Positions 1 to 6,173 of a stretch of DNA of 8,554 bases are shown here, one piece after another; position 1 is the stretch's first letter, and every line of letters begins with the position of its first letter. Origin of the DNA: Paracoccaceae bacterium (GTDB taxonomy: Bacteria; Pseudomonadota; Alphaproteobacteria; Rhodobacterales; Rhodobacteraceae); NCBI GenBank assembly GCA_016937725.1, contig JAFGVZ010000045.1:1-8554 (forward strand), written 5' to 3'. The notes under the pieces are model-generated. The model was given only the letters and a program-made list of their open reading frames with translations. It did not search any database and was not told the DNA's origin. Position numbers and translations under genes: made by a program.

Positions 1-2201
1 CGCAGCGCATCGGCGCCGTATTCGTCGATAATCTCCAACGGGTCGACCACGTTGCCCAGCGTCTTGGACATTTTCTTGCCCTTGGCGTCGCGGACCAGGC
101 CATGCAGGTAGACATCGCGGAACGGCACCTCGCCCACAACCGCAAGCTGCATCATCATCATGCGCGCGACCCAAAAAAACAGGATGTCTTGGCCGGTGAT
201 AAGGACAGAGGTCGGGAAGTAACGCTTGTATTCCTCGGTCGCCTCGGGCCAGCCCAGTGTGCCGATGGGCCAGAGGCCGGAGGAGAACCACGTGTCGAGG
301 ACATCGGGGTCGCGGTGAAGCAATATAGACGGCTTTCCATCGGAATCCGTCTCCAACATTCCGTATGCTACGTTTTCTTCGCGCTTCCGCCGGACTTTGG
401 CGCCATCACTTTCAATCTGGAAACCGAAATCGTCGCCGTAATACTCCAAAAGCTGTTCCTTGAGATCAACCTCATTTGAAGCGCAGAACTTTCTTTCGAT
501 TTCATCACCCGCAGCATGCTGCAAATGTGACGGAACTTTTGTTCCCGCTGGGATGGTTCCATTGTTCTTTTGAATTTGCTCAAGAAACCAAATGGTGCGT
601 TCAACTTCCTTCTTCGTAGGCCCATACCACACCGGTATTTGATGCCCCCACCACAGCTGGCGGGAAATGCACCACGGCTCGATATTCTCCAGCCAGTGAA
701 AATAGGTCTTCTCGCCACTTTCCGGCACGATCTTGGTGCGGCCAGAGCGCACGGCGTCCAAAGCGGGACCGACGACTTTCTGGGCGTCCACAAACCACTG
801 GTCGGTCAGCATCGGCTCGATCACAACTTTCGACCGATCGCCAAAGGGTTGCATGATCTTCTTCGCCTCGACCAAGGGAACCATCGCGCCCCGGACCTGA
901 TCCGGGGCCTCGCCCTCTGCGCCGTCGGCCAGAGGCCCCGGCTCTGCGGCCGGGGCGGGTTTCGCGGCGGCCACCCCAAGGCGCGGGTCATCGGCGCGGG
1001 TCATCACAGCCAGCCCGTCTGAGGTGATCTCCTCCACCACCGCCTTGCGGGCCGAATAGCGATCCAAGCCGCGCAAATGGTCGGGAACAAGGTTCAGCGC
1101 ATCCGCCTCGGCCTCGGACAAGGTCCGCTCGCCCCGCGCCACCGCCCCCGCAATCGCTGCCGCGTCCGCATAGGCCGCGCCATCCGCGCGCATCTGCGCC
1201 TTCGTGTCCATCAGGCGATACATCGGAATGCCCGCGCGCTTGGCCACGCCGTAGTCATTGGCGTCATGCGCGCCGGTGATCTTCACGGCACCTGACCCGA
1301 AACTCGGGTCGGGATATTCGTCGGTGATGATCGGGATCAGGCGGCGATGCTCTTTCGGACCAACCGGGATTTGGCATAGTTTCCCGATAATTGGCGCATA
1401 ACGTTCATCCGATGGGTGAACCGCAACCGCGCCATCGCCCAGCATGGTTTCAGGCCGGGTGGTGGCGATGGAAATGTAATCGCGCTCTTCATCGACCACG
1501 ACATTCCCGTCTTCATCTTTTTCCACGTAGCGATAGGTCGCCCCACCCGCGAGCGGGTATTTGAAATGCCACATATGACCGTCGGTCTCGATATTCTCGA
1601 CTTCCAGATCGGAAATCGCCGTCTCGAAATGCGGGTCCCAGTTGACCAGCCGCTTGCCGCGATAGATCAGGCCCTTGTTATACATGTCCACGAACACCTT
1701 GATGACGGCGTCGTGGAAATTGCCGTCATTGCCTTCGGGCGCATTCGGCGCGCCCGACATGGTAAAGGCGTTGCGATCCCAGTCGCAGGAATTGCCCAGC
1801 CGCTTCATCTGCTCAATAATGGTCTGGCCGTATTGGCCCTTCCACTCCCACACGCGGCCCAGAAACGCCTCGCGCCCCAGATCGGCGCGGCGCTTGCCTT
1901 CCTCGGCCAGAAGCTTCTTTTCAACCTGTAGTTGTGTGGCTATCCCGGCATGGTCCTGCCCCGGCTGCCAGAGCGTGTCGAACCCGCGCATCCGATGCCA
2001 GCGGGTCAGGATATCCATCAGCGTGTGGTTAAAGGCATGGCCCACATGCAGCGCGCCGGTCACATTGGGCGGCGGCAGCATGATGCAGAAGCTGTCCTCG
2101 CGCGACTTGTTGGCGCCTGCCTTGAACGCGTTCGCATCCAGCCATTTGGCGGTGATGCGTGCTTCGGCGGCTTGCGCGTCGAATGTCTTGTCCATGCCCA
2201 T
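1..2201 (-). CDS. valS: Valyl-tRNA synthetase (class I), C-terminus beyond window
   Basis: Cytoplasmic enzyme that charges tRNA-Val with valine using ATP and edits mischarged threonine. The frame is open for 733 codons from ATG 2201 to the window edge, with no stop or net frameshift; the tRNA-binding C-terminal part is missing. Class I signatures are visible: HVGH (residues 52-55), the editing-domain motif TTRPET (247-252), the catalytic stretch WWGHQIPVWYG ending near residue 527, DVLDTWFSS (633-641) and KMSKT (710-714, a variant of KMSKS). ATG 2201 is preceded by GGGAAAGG at a spacing of 9; ATG 2195 is in frame and possible. Two segments look added compared with E. coli ValS as I remember it: an Ala/Pro-rich stretch around residues 415-445 containing a palindromic repeat, and about 100 residues (529-629) where E. 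coli has under 30. The gene lies 72 bases downstream of a transglycosylase gene on the same strand. Identity is very secure. Confidence 0.97.
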   Translation of the reverse strand, partial: MGMDKTFDAQAAEARITAKWLDANAFKAGANKSREDSFCIMLPPPNVTGALHVGHAFNHTLMDILTRWHRMRGFDTLWQPGQDHAGIATQLQVEKKLLAEEGKRRADLGREAFLGRVWEWKGQYGQTIIEQMKRLGNSCDWDRNAFTMSGAPNAPEGNDGNFHDAVIKVFVDMYNKGLIYRGKRLVNWDPHFETAISDLEVENIETDGHMWHFKYPLAGGATYRYVEKDEDGNVVVDEERDYISIATTRPETMLGDGAVAVHPSDERYAPIIGKLCQIPVGPKEHRRLIPIITDEYPDPSFGSGAVKITGAHDANDYGVAKRAGIPMYRLMDTKAQMRADGAAYADAAAIAGAVARGERTLSEAEADALNLVPDHLRGLDRYSARKAVVEEITSDGLAVMTRADDPRLGVAAAKPAPAAEPGPLADGAEGEAPDQVRGAMVPLVEAKKIMQPFGDRSKVVIEPMLTDQWFVDAQKVVGPALDAVRSGRTKIVPESGEKTYFHWLENIEPWCISRQLWWGHQIPVWYGPTKKEVERTIWFLEQIQKNNGTIPAGTKVPSHLQHAAGDEIERKFCASNEVDLKEQLLEYYGDDFGFQIESDGAKVRRKREENVAYGMLETDSDGKPSILLHRDPDVLDTWFSSGLWPIGTLGWPEATEEYKRYFPTSVLITGQDILFFWVARMMMMQLAVVGEVPFRDVYLHGLVRDAKGKKMSKTLGNVVDPLEIIDEYGADAL
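317..617 (-). other. Low-G+C in-frame insertion-like segment of valS
   Basis: This part of valS encodes residues 529-629, between the conserved WYGP and RDPDVLDTWFSS motifs. Hand counting gives about 44% G+C over 421-600 and about 47% over 321-600, against 63-67% in sampled valS blocks such as 1-60 and 721-780. It uses codons that are scarce in the rest of the gene (AAA, GAA, AGA, ATA, TTG, TCA). The encoded residues are hydrophilic, rich in Glu, Lys, Asp and Gln, with a single Cys. The reading frame is preserved on both sides, so it is translated as part of ValS. It may be a lineage-specific insertion or a segment acquired by recombination; I do not recognise a domain in it. Confidence 0.65.
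888..956. repeat. Double palindromic (REP-like) element inside valS
   Basis: Two perfect 8-bp inverted repeats lie 26 bases apart. The first is GCCCCGGA (888-895) and TCCGGGGC (901-908) around a 5-base centre. The second is GCCCCGGC (935-942) and GCCGGGGC (949-956) around a 6-base centre. A further 6-bp inverted repeat, CCTCTG (914-919) and CAGAGG (930-935), sits between them. The arms share the core GCCCCGG, as in paired REP elements. The element is translated on the minus strand as part of ValS; its first hairpin reads APDQVRG (residues 432-438). I recall palindromes of the type CCCCGGACCTGATCCGGGG as dispersed repeats in Rhodobacterales, but copy number could not be checked here. Confidence 0.7.
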
Positions 2202-2273
2202 AGCTTGCGCCCTTTCCCGGTTTGGCTGCGTGTTTAACGCCCGCTTGCGCCAAGGAAAAGCCCTGCTAGGGAA

Positions 2274-3512
2274 TTAGGCGCCGCGCCGCAACCCTTCCAG
2301 CAGCGCGCGCGAGGGGCGGCCCGTGACCGGCATACCGCGCGCGGCCTGATAGGCACGGATCGCCGCTTCGGAGTTCGGACCGATCACGCCATCATCGCCT
2401 TGGGTGTCAAAGCCTGCGCGGGTCAGCAGGCGTTGCAATTCCTGACGGTCTCCCAAACGCAACCCGTTTGCGTCGGGCTGGAAATTGCCTTGGATCGGCC
2501 CAAGCCCGCGCAGACGGTCGGACAAATGGCCAATGCCAAGGCCGTAAAGCTCGGAATTGTTGTAGCGCAGGATCACGCTAAAATTGCGATAAACGAGGAA
2601 GGCCGGCCCGTTCGGACCATCGGGCAGGATGAGCGAGGCCGGAAGGCCCGCCCAACTGCCGCTGGCTGCGCGCACACCCATGGCCGCCCAATCGCTGCGC
2701 GTGGACCCACGCCCAGCCAGCCCGGCGTTAAAGCCTGAGGGCAAAAATACCTCTTGCCCCCAAGGCTGGCCTGTCTGCCAGCCCATGCGTGACAGGTAAT
2801 TGGCGGCGCTTGCCAGCGCGTCGGTCGGATCATCGGCCCAGATGTCGCGCCGCCCGTCGCCGGTGAAATCCACCGCGTAGGATTGGTAAGTGGTCGGAAT
2901 GAACTGGGTATGCCCCATCGCCCCCGCCCAAGACCCGCGCAGATTGGCATAGCTGGTGTCGCCGCGCTCCAGAATGCGCAGGGCGGCGGTGAGCTGGCTT
3001 TCGAAGAACGCGCCGCGCCGCCCGTCAAAGGCCAGCGTTGCCAGTGCCGAAACCGCCGGAATATCGCCCTTTTCCGTGCCATAACGCGATTCCAGCCCCC
3101 AGATCGCGGTCAGAACCTCGGCGGGCACACCGTAGCGGGCTTCTATCGCGCGCAGGGTGACGCCATGGCGCGACAGCGCCGCACGGCCTGCGGCGATGCG
3201 CTCGGCAGAGGCGGCGATGTTGAGATAATCCTCCAGCGTCCGGGTGAATTCCGTCTGGCGGCGGTCTCGCGCGATTACATCGGGCAGGAACCCGGCCCCG
3301 GCCAGAGCGCGATCCACCACCTGCGGCGCAATGCCCGCCGCGCGCGCACGGCCCGCATAGGCATCCACCCACGCATCGAAAGCGGCATTCGGTTCTGGGC
3401 GCATGGCGGTGCTAGCAGCACGCGGCGGGGTTGCGCGAATGCCCCCGCCCATACAAGCGGACAGCGACAGGCTGGCGGCACCAGCAAGAAGAACCCGGCG
3501 GGACACGATCAT
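2274..3512 (-). CDS. Lytic murein transglycosylase, MltB family, lipoprotein
   Basis: Predicted to cleave the MurNAc-GlcNAc bond of peptidoglycan non-hydrolytically, leaving 1,6-anhydro-MurNAc ends, while anchored to a membrane facing the periplasm. The 412 residues hold, in order: a signal peptide with lipobox LSAC and lipidated Cys20; an MltB-type SLT_2 catalytic domain (about 42-335) with catalytic Glu141 in WGLESRYG and the GSWAGAMGHTQFIPTTY stretch (193-209); and a C-terminal PG_binding_1 domain (about 352-410). Residues 215-225 (DFTGDGRRDIW) match the EF-hand-like calcium loop known from E. coli Slt35/MltB. The signal starts SRRVLL, which resembles a twin-arginine motif, so Tat export of a lipoprotein is possible. 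ATG 3512 has only a weak ribosome site (AAGAG). It is paralogous to, and divergent from, the gene at 3631. The family is secure; the exact paralogue name is not. Confidence 0.93.
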   Translation of the reverse strand: MIVSRRVLLAGAASLSLSACMGGGIRATPPRAASTAMRPEPNAAFDAWVDAYAGRARAAGIAPQVVDRALAGAGFLPDVIARDRRQTEFTRTLEDYLNIAASAERIAAGRAALSRHGVTLRAIEARYGVPAEVLTAIWGLESRYGTEKGDIPAVSALATLAFDGRRGAFFESQLTAALRILERGDTSYANLRGSWAGAMGHTQFIPTTYQSYAVDFTGDGRRDIWADDPTDALASAANYLSRMGWQTGQPWGQEVFLPSGFNAGLAGRGSTRSDWAAMGVRAASGSWAGLPASLILPDGPNGPAFLVYRNFSVILRYNNSELYGLGIGHLSDRLRGLGPIQGNFQPDANGLRLGDRQELQRLLTRAGFDTQGDDGVIGPNSEAAIRAYQAARGMPVTGRPSRALLEGLRRGA

Positions 3513-3542
3513 GGGACTGCTCTTTGTTTATTGTTGCAATAC

Positions 3543-3571
3543 AGATTAGCGGAAAACCGCAGGATTGTTAA
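3543..3571 (-). promoter_or_regulatory. Candidate sigma-70 promoter for the minus-strand transglycosylase
   Basis: Read on the minus strand, TTAACA (3566-3571, 5 of 6 to the -35 consensus) is followed by exactly 17 bases and then TAATCT (3543-3548, a weaker -10). This would start transcription near 3536, about 24 bases before ATG 3512. An inverted repeat GCGG-AAAA-CCGC (3549-3560) fills most of the spacer and could be an operator. It is a sequence match only. Confidence 0.4.
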
Positions 3572-3578
3572 GCAAACC

Positions 3579-3607
3579 TTGGTTAATCGGCGAGATATCG
3601 CTAGGCT
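3579..3607 (+). promoter_or_regulatory. Candidate sigma-70 promoter for the plus-strand transglycosylase
   Basis: TTGGTT (3579-3584), a 17-base spacer and TAGGCT (3602-3607) are placed to start transcription near 3614, about 17 bases before ATG 3631. The -10 match is poor. It lies beside the opposing minus-strand promoter candidate, so the two would be back to back in a 118-bp gap. Confidence 0.3.
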
Positions 3608-3621
3608 TCTCGTGTCCCGTT

Positions 3622-3626
3622 GGAGG
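3622..3626 (+). promoter_or_regulatory. Ribosome binding site that fixes the 3631 start
   Basis: A perfect GGAGG lies 4 bases before ATG 3631. The frame stays open upstream to a TTG at 3565, but that start would put 22 extra residues before the lipoprotein signal peptide and has no comparable ribosome site, so 3631 is preferred. Confidence 0.75.
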
Positions 3627-3630
3627 TGTC

Positions 3631-4845
3631 ATGCGCGCGCTTGGTCCTGTTCTTATCCTTGCCCTTCTTCCGGCCTGCGTGGCCGCGAATGTCGAACGCT
3701 CGGCGCGCCCCCTGCCGCGCCCGGATGCAACCAGCACCCCGGCCAGCAGTTTCGACGCATGGCGCGAGGATTTCGAAGCACGGGCCTTGGCGGCAGGCAT
3801 CACGCAAGCCACGCTTGACCGCGCGCGCCCCCATCTGCGCCCCCTACCCGACAGCTTGGCGCTGGACCGCCGTCAAAGCGAATTTGGCGCGCGGGTCTGG
3901 GATTACTTGGACAGCGCCGTGACCGAGCAGCGCATCAGCGCCGGGCGCGCGGCGATGGCGCGGCATGCCCAAACGCTGCGCGCGATAGAAGCGCGTTTCG
4001 GCGTGCCGCCCCAGATTCTGACCGCGATCTGGGGGATAGAGACATCTTATGGCGCGAACCGGGGCACCACACCGATTCTGGCCACGCTTGCCACCTTGGC
4101 CAAGGACGGACGGCGCGCGGCGTTCTTCGAGGGCGAATTGATGGCCGCCTTGCGCATGGTGCAGGCCGGCAAGGTTACGCCCGCGCGCTTTATCGGGTCA
4201 TGGGCCGGAGCGTTCGGGCATATGCAATTCATGCCGTCCAGCTACATGACCTATGCCGTGCCATTTTCCGGCTCTGGCGCGCCGGATGTCTGGTCCGACA
4301 GCCCCGCCGATGCCTTGGTCAGCGCCGCCAATTACTTGCAGCGCCGCGGCTGGAAGCGGGGCCAGCCTTGGGCCGTGGAGGTCACCCTGCCCCAAGGGTT
4401 TGATCTTGGTCTGACCGGGCAGCGGCGCAGCGATTGGTCCGCCTTGGGGCTTAGCGCCACAGGCGGGGCGCTATCGCCAGCCCCCGCGCGACTTTTGCTG
4501 CCCGGCGGTGCGCGCGGACCGGCCTTTCTGGCCTATGAAAATTATGATGTGCTGAAGGAATACAACATCTCGGACGCCTATGTTCTGGCCGTCGGGCACC
4601 TGTCTGACCGGCTGGCAGGGGGTGGGGCTTTGCGCGGGCAGTGGCCTCGTGGGGATCGGGCACTGACATTGGCAGAGCGCACCGAAGTGCAACGCATCCT
4701 GAATGCGAAAGGCCACGATACAGCGGGCATTGACGGGCGGCACGGGCCTGCGACCGTGGCAGCCGTGCAAGCATGGCAGCGCGCCAATGGCCTGCCGCCC
4801 GATGGCTATATCAATGCCGACCTGTTGGCACGGTTGCGCCGCTAG
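3631..4845 (+). CDS. Second MltB-family lytic murein transglycosylase, lipoprotein
   Basis: A paralogue of the divergent neighbour with the same predicted reaction on peptidoglycan glycan strands. The 404 residues contain a signal peptide with lipobox LPAC and Cys16, an SLT_2 catalytic domain (about 39-330) with catalytic Glu137 in WGIETSYG and the GSWAGAFGHMQFMPSSY stretch (189-205), and a C-terminal PG_binding_1 domain (about 345-403). By eye about half of the residues are identical to the other copy and the domain order matches. One clear difference is the loop corresponding to the EF-hand-like calcium site: here it reads PFSGSGAPDVW (211-221), with most acidic ligands gone, so calcium binding is probably lost. 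The start is chosen on GGAGG and the signal peptide. The stop TAG (4843-4845) overlaps the stop of dusA on the other strand, with no terminator hairpin between the genes. Confidence 0.93.
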   Translation: MRALGPVLILALLPACVAANVERSARPLPRPDATSTPASSFDAWREDFEARALAAGITQATLDRARPHLRPLPDSLALDRRQSEFGARVWDYLDSAVTEQRISAGRAAMARHAQTLRAIEARFGVPPQILTAIWGIETSYGANRGTTPILATLATLAKDGRRAAFFEGELMAALRMVQAGKVTPARFIGSWAGAFGHMQFMPSSYMTYAVPFSGSGAPDVWSDSPADALVSAANYLQRRGWKRGQPWAVEVTLPQGFDLGLTGQRRSDWSALGLSATGGALSPAPARLLLPGGARGPAFLAYENYDVLKEYNISDAYVLAVGHLSDRLAGGGALRGQWPRGDRALTLAERTEVQRILNAKGHDTAGIDGRHGPATVAAVQAWQRANGLPPDGYINADLLARLRR

Positions 4846-5837
4846 GCGGCGGCCTGCGCCACGCTGGCAAGCGCCTGCTCCAAAAGCTCAGGCCCCGCGC
4901 CGGGTTTATGGGCGTTCTCGGACAACACACGGCGCCACTGCCGCGCACCCGGTTGGCCCGCGAATAGGCCCAGCATGTGCCGGGTGATTTGCGCGAGCCG
5001 CGCGCCTTGCCCCAATTGCGTTTCTATATAGGGCAGCATCCGCGCCACCACATCGGCACGGGACTGCACGTGCCGGGACTGCCCGAAAACACACGCATCG
5101 GCATCCGCCAAAATGTCCCAAGGGCGATGATAGGCGGCGCGCCCGATCATCACGCCGTCCAGCCCCGCATCTAACAGACCTAGCGCCGTTTCCAGATCCT
5201 CTACCCCACCATTGAGCGAGATATGCATGTCTGGAAACGCGGCCTTCATCGCCATCACCAGCGGATAATCGAGCGGCGGGATATCGCGGTTTTCCTTGGG
5301 GCTTAGCCCTTGCAGCCACGCCTTGCGCGCATGGATCGTCACACGCCGCACCCCCGCCGCGCGGATTGCGCTCAAAAAGCGCGGCAATATCTCTGACGGC
5401 TCCTGCTCATCTACGCCGATGCGGCATTTGATGGTCACCTCGGCGGGGCTGGCGGCGATCATGGCAGCACAAATCTCGGCCACATGGTCGGGACGCTCCA
5501 TCAGCACCGCGCCGAAACTTCCCGATTGCACGCGGTCCGACGGGCAGCCACAATTGAGGTTCACTTCCGGGTAGCCTGCCTCCCAGCCAAGCCGAGCCGC
5601 TTGCGCCAGTTCCGCAGGGTCGGACCCGCCAAGCTGCAATGCGACCGGGTGTTCTTCGGGCGCATGTTCCAACAAATGCAGCGCGCCGCCCCGCACCAAG
5701 GCAGGCGCGGTGACCATTTCCGTGTAGAGCAAAGACTGCTGGCTGATCTGTCGATGAAAGAACCGGCAATGCCGGTCGGTCCAGTCCATCATAGGGGCCG
5801 TAGACAATCTAGCGTGTTGGTTTAGCGTCATTTTCAT
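4842..5837 (-). CDS. dusA: tRNA-dihydrouridine(20/20a) synthase DusA
   Basis: FMN-dependent cytoplasmic enzyme that reduces uridine 20/20a in the tRNA D-loop to dihydrouridine with NAD(P)H. From ATG 5837 it has 331 residues, normal for the family. Hallmarks are APMMDWTDRHCR (14-25), NLNCGCPSDRVQSGSFGA (93-110) with the predicted catalytic Cys98, TIKCRIG (135-141) with a conserved Lys, HARKAWLQGLSPKENR (169-184) typical of the DusA subgroup, and the FMN phosphate-binding stretches LNGGV (208-212) and VMIGRAAYHRPW (229-240). The start is uncertain: TTG 5843 has GAGG at a spacing of 7, ATG 5837 is 13 bases from the same GAGG, and ATG 5831 is also in frame; all lie upstream of the conserved domain. 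The gene ends in a 4-base overlap with the converging transglycosylase gene. No clear promoter was found upstream. Confidence 0.95.
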   Translation of the reverse strand: MKMTLNQHARLSTAPMMDWTDRHCRFFHRQISQQSLLYTEMVTAPALVRGGALHLLEHAPEEHPVALQLGGSDPAELAQAARLGWEAGYPEVNLNCGCPSDRVQSGSFGAVLMERPDHVAEICAAMIAASPAEVTIKCRIGVDEQEPSEILPRFLSAIRAAGVRRVTIHARKAWLQGLSPKENRDIPPLDYPLVMAMKAAFPDMHISLNGGVEDLETALGLLDAGLDGVMIGRAAYHRPWDILADADACVFGQSRHVQSRADVVARMLPYIETQLGQGARLAQITRHMLGLFAGQPGARQWRRVLSENAHKPGAGPELLEQALASVAQAAA

Positions 5838-6173
5838 CTTCAAACTGCTGCCTCGGAGCCCTGCCTGACCTCAGAGAGCCTCGCGTAGAGTGGCGGATGA
5901 CACCTAAATTCGTGTCTGTTTCTCAAGCCCAGACGCATCGCACCCTGCTAGATATTGACATAACCGGTATGGGGAAACCACCCCGGCGCAGGTCAAGACC
6001 GCCAACTTGGTATCCTGACCCGATTCATCAGCTGAGAAATCTTCACAGAGCTGTTTTTGCCTGCGCGTTTTGGGTGTCATTTTTACGTCGTTTTTTCGTA
6101 ACCGAACTGATTCAAAACTATCATCAAACTGTAGCGTTTTCTGACTAGACCCCATTCGAACCATGGGGGCCAC
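5838..6173. other. Divergent intergenic region between dusA and phnC
   Basis: This noncoding stretch of about 335 bases separates the divergent dusA and phnC genes and must hold both promoters. The half next to phnC is visibly richer in A+T, with T-tracts at 6080-6096, and contains the phased repeat noted separately. A TTGACA occurs at 5955-5960 but has no -10 at usable spacing on the plus strand. Short open frames on both strands (about 83 and 89 codons) overlap each other, resemble nothing I recognise and are not convincing genes. I see no tRNA or convincing terminator. Confidence 0.6.
6074..6124 (+). promoter_or_regulatory. Candidate Pho box and promoter upstream of phnC
   Basis: GTCATTTTTAC (6076-6086) is followed directly by GTCGTTTTTTC (6087-6097), matching at 9 of 11 positions, and a third unit starts GTA at 6098. 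The first unit contains GTGTCAT (6074-6080), one base off the PhoB half-site CTGTCAT. PhoB binds direct repeats in exactly this 11-bp phase, and phn operons are classic Pho-regulon members. A good -10 candidate, TATCAT, lies at 6119-6124, about 50 bases before ATG 6174. The second and third half-sites are degenerate, so PhoB control is inferred and not shown. Confidence 0.42.

Noticed and set aside
2203..2251. 9-bp direct repeat GCTTGCGCC (2203-2211 and 2243-2251) upstream of valS
   Set aside because: Short, made of common GC-rich words, and one copy lies between the ribosome site and the start codon; likely chance.
2261..2271. CCCT-AGC-AGGG followed by CTTTT on the minus strand as a terminator after the transglycosylase
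   Set aside because: The stem is only 4 bp and the T-run is interrupted; too weak to call.
102..2277. Long open frames opposite or out of frame with valS
   Set aside because: They are shadows of valS: the valS frame carries all class I synthetase motifs continuously, while these encode low-complexity, unrecognisable proteins.
5955..5983. TTGACA as the -35 of a phnC promoter
   Set aside because: No -10-like hexamer lies at 16-18 bases; the sequence there is C-rich.
6029..6058. CAGCT...AGCTG followed by TTTTT as a plus-strand terminator or small RNA end
   Set aside because: The stem is 5 bp with a 15-base loop and no plus-strand gene ends upstream.
5897..6148. Plus-strand 83-codon open frame between dusA and phnC
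   Set aside because: Its start has no good ribosome site, the protein resembles nothing I recognise, it overlaps an equally unconvincing minus-strand frame, and it runs through the candidate phnC promoter.
5904..6173. Minus-strand 89-codon open frame in the same gap
   Set aside because: It overlaps the other frame and the phnC start region and has no recognisable protein features or supporting ribosome site.
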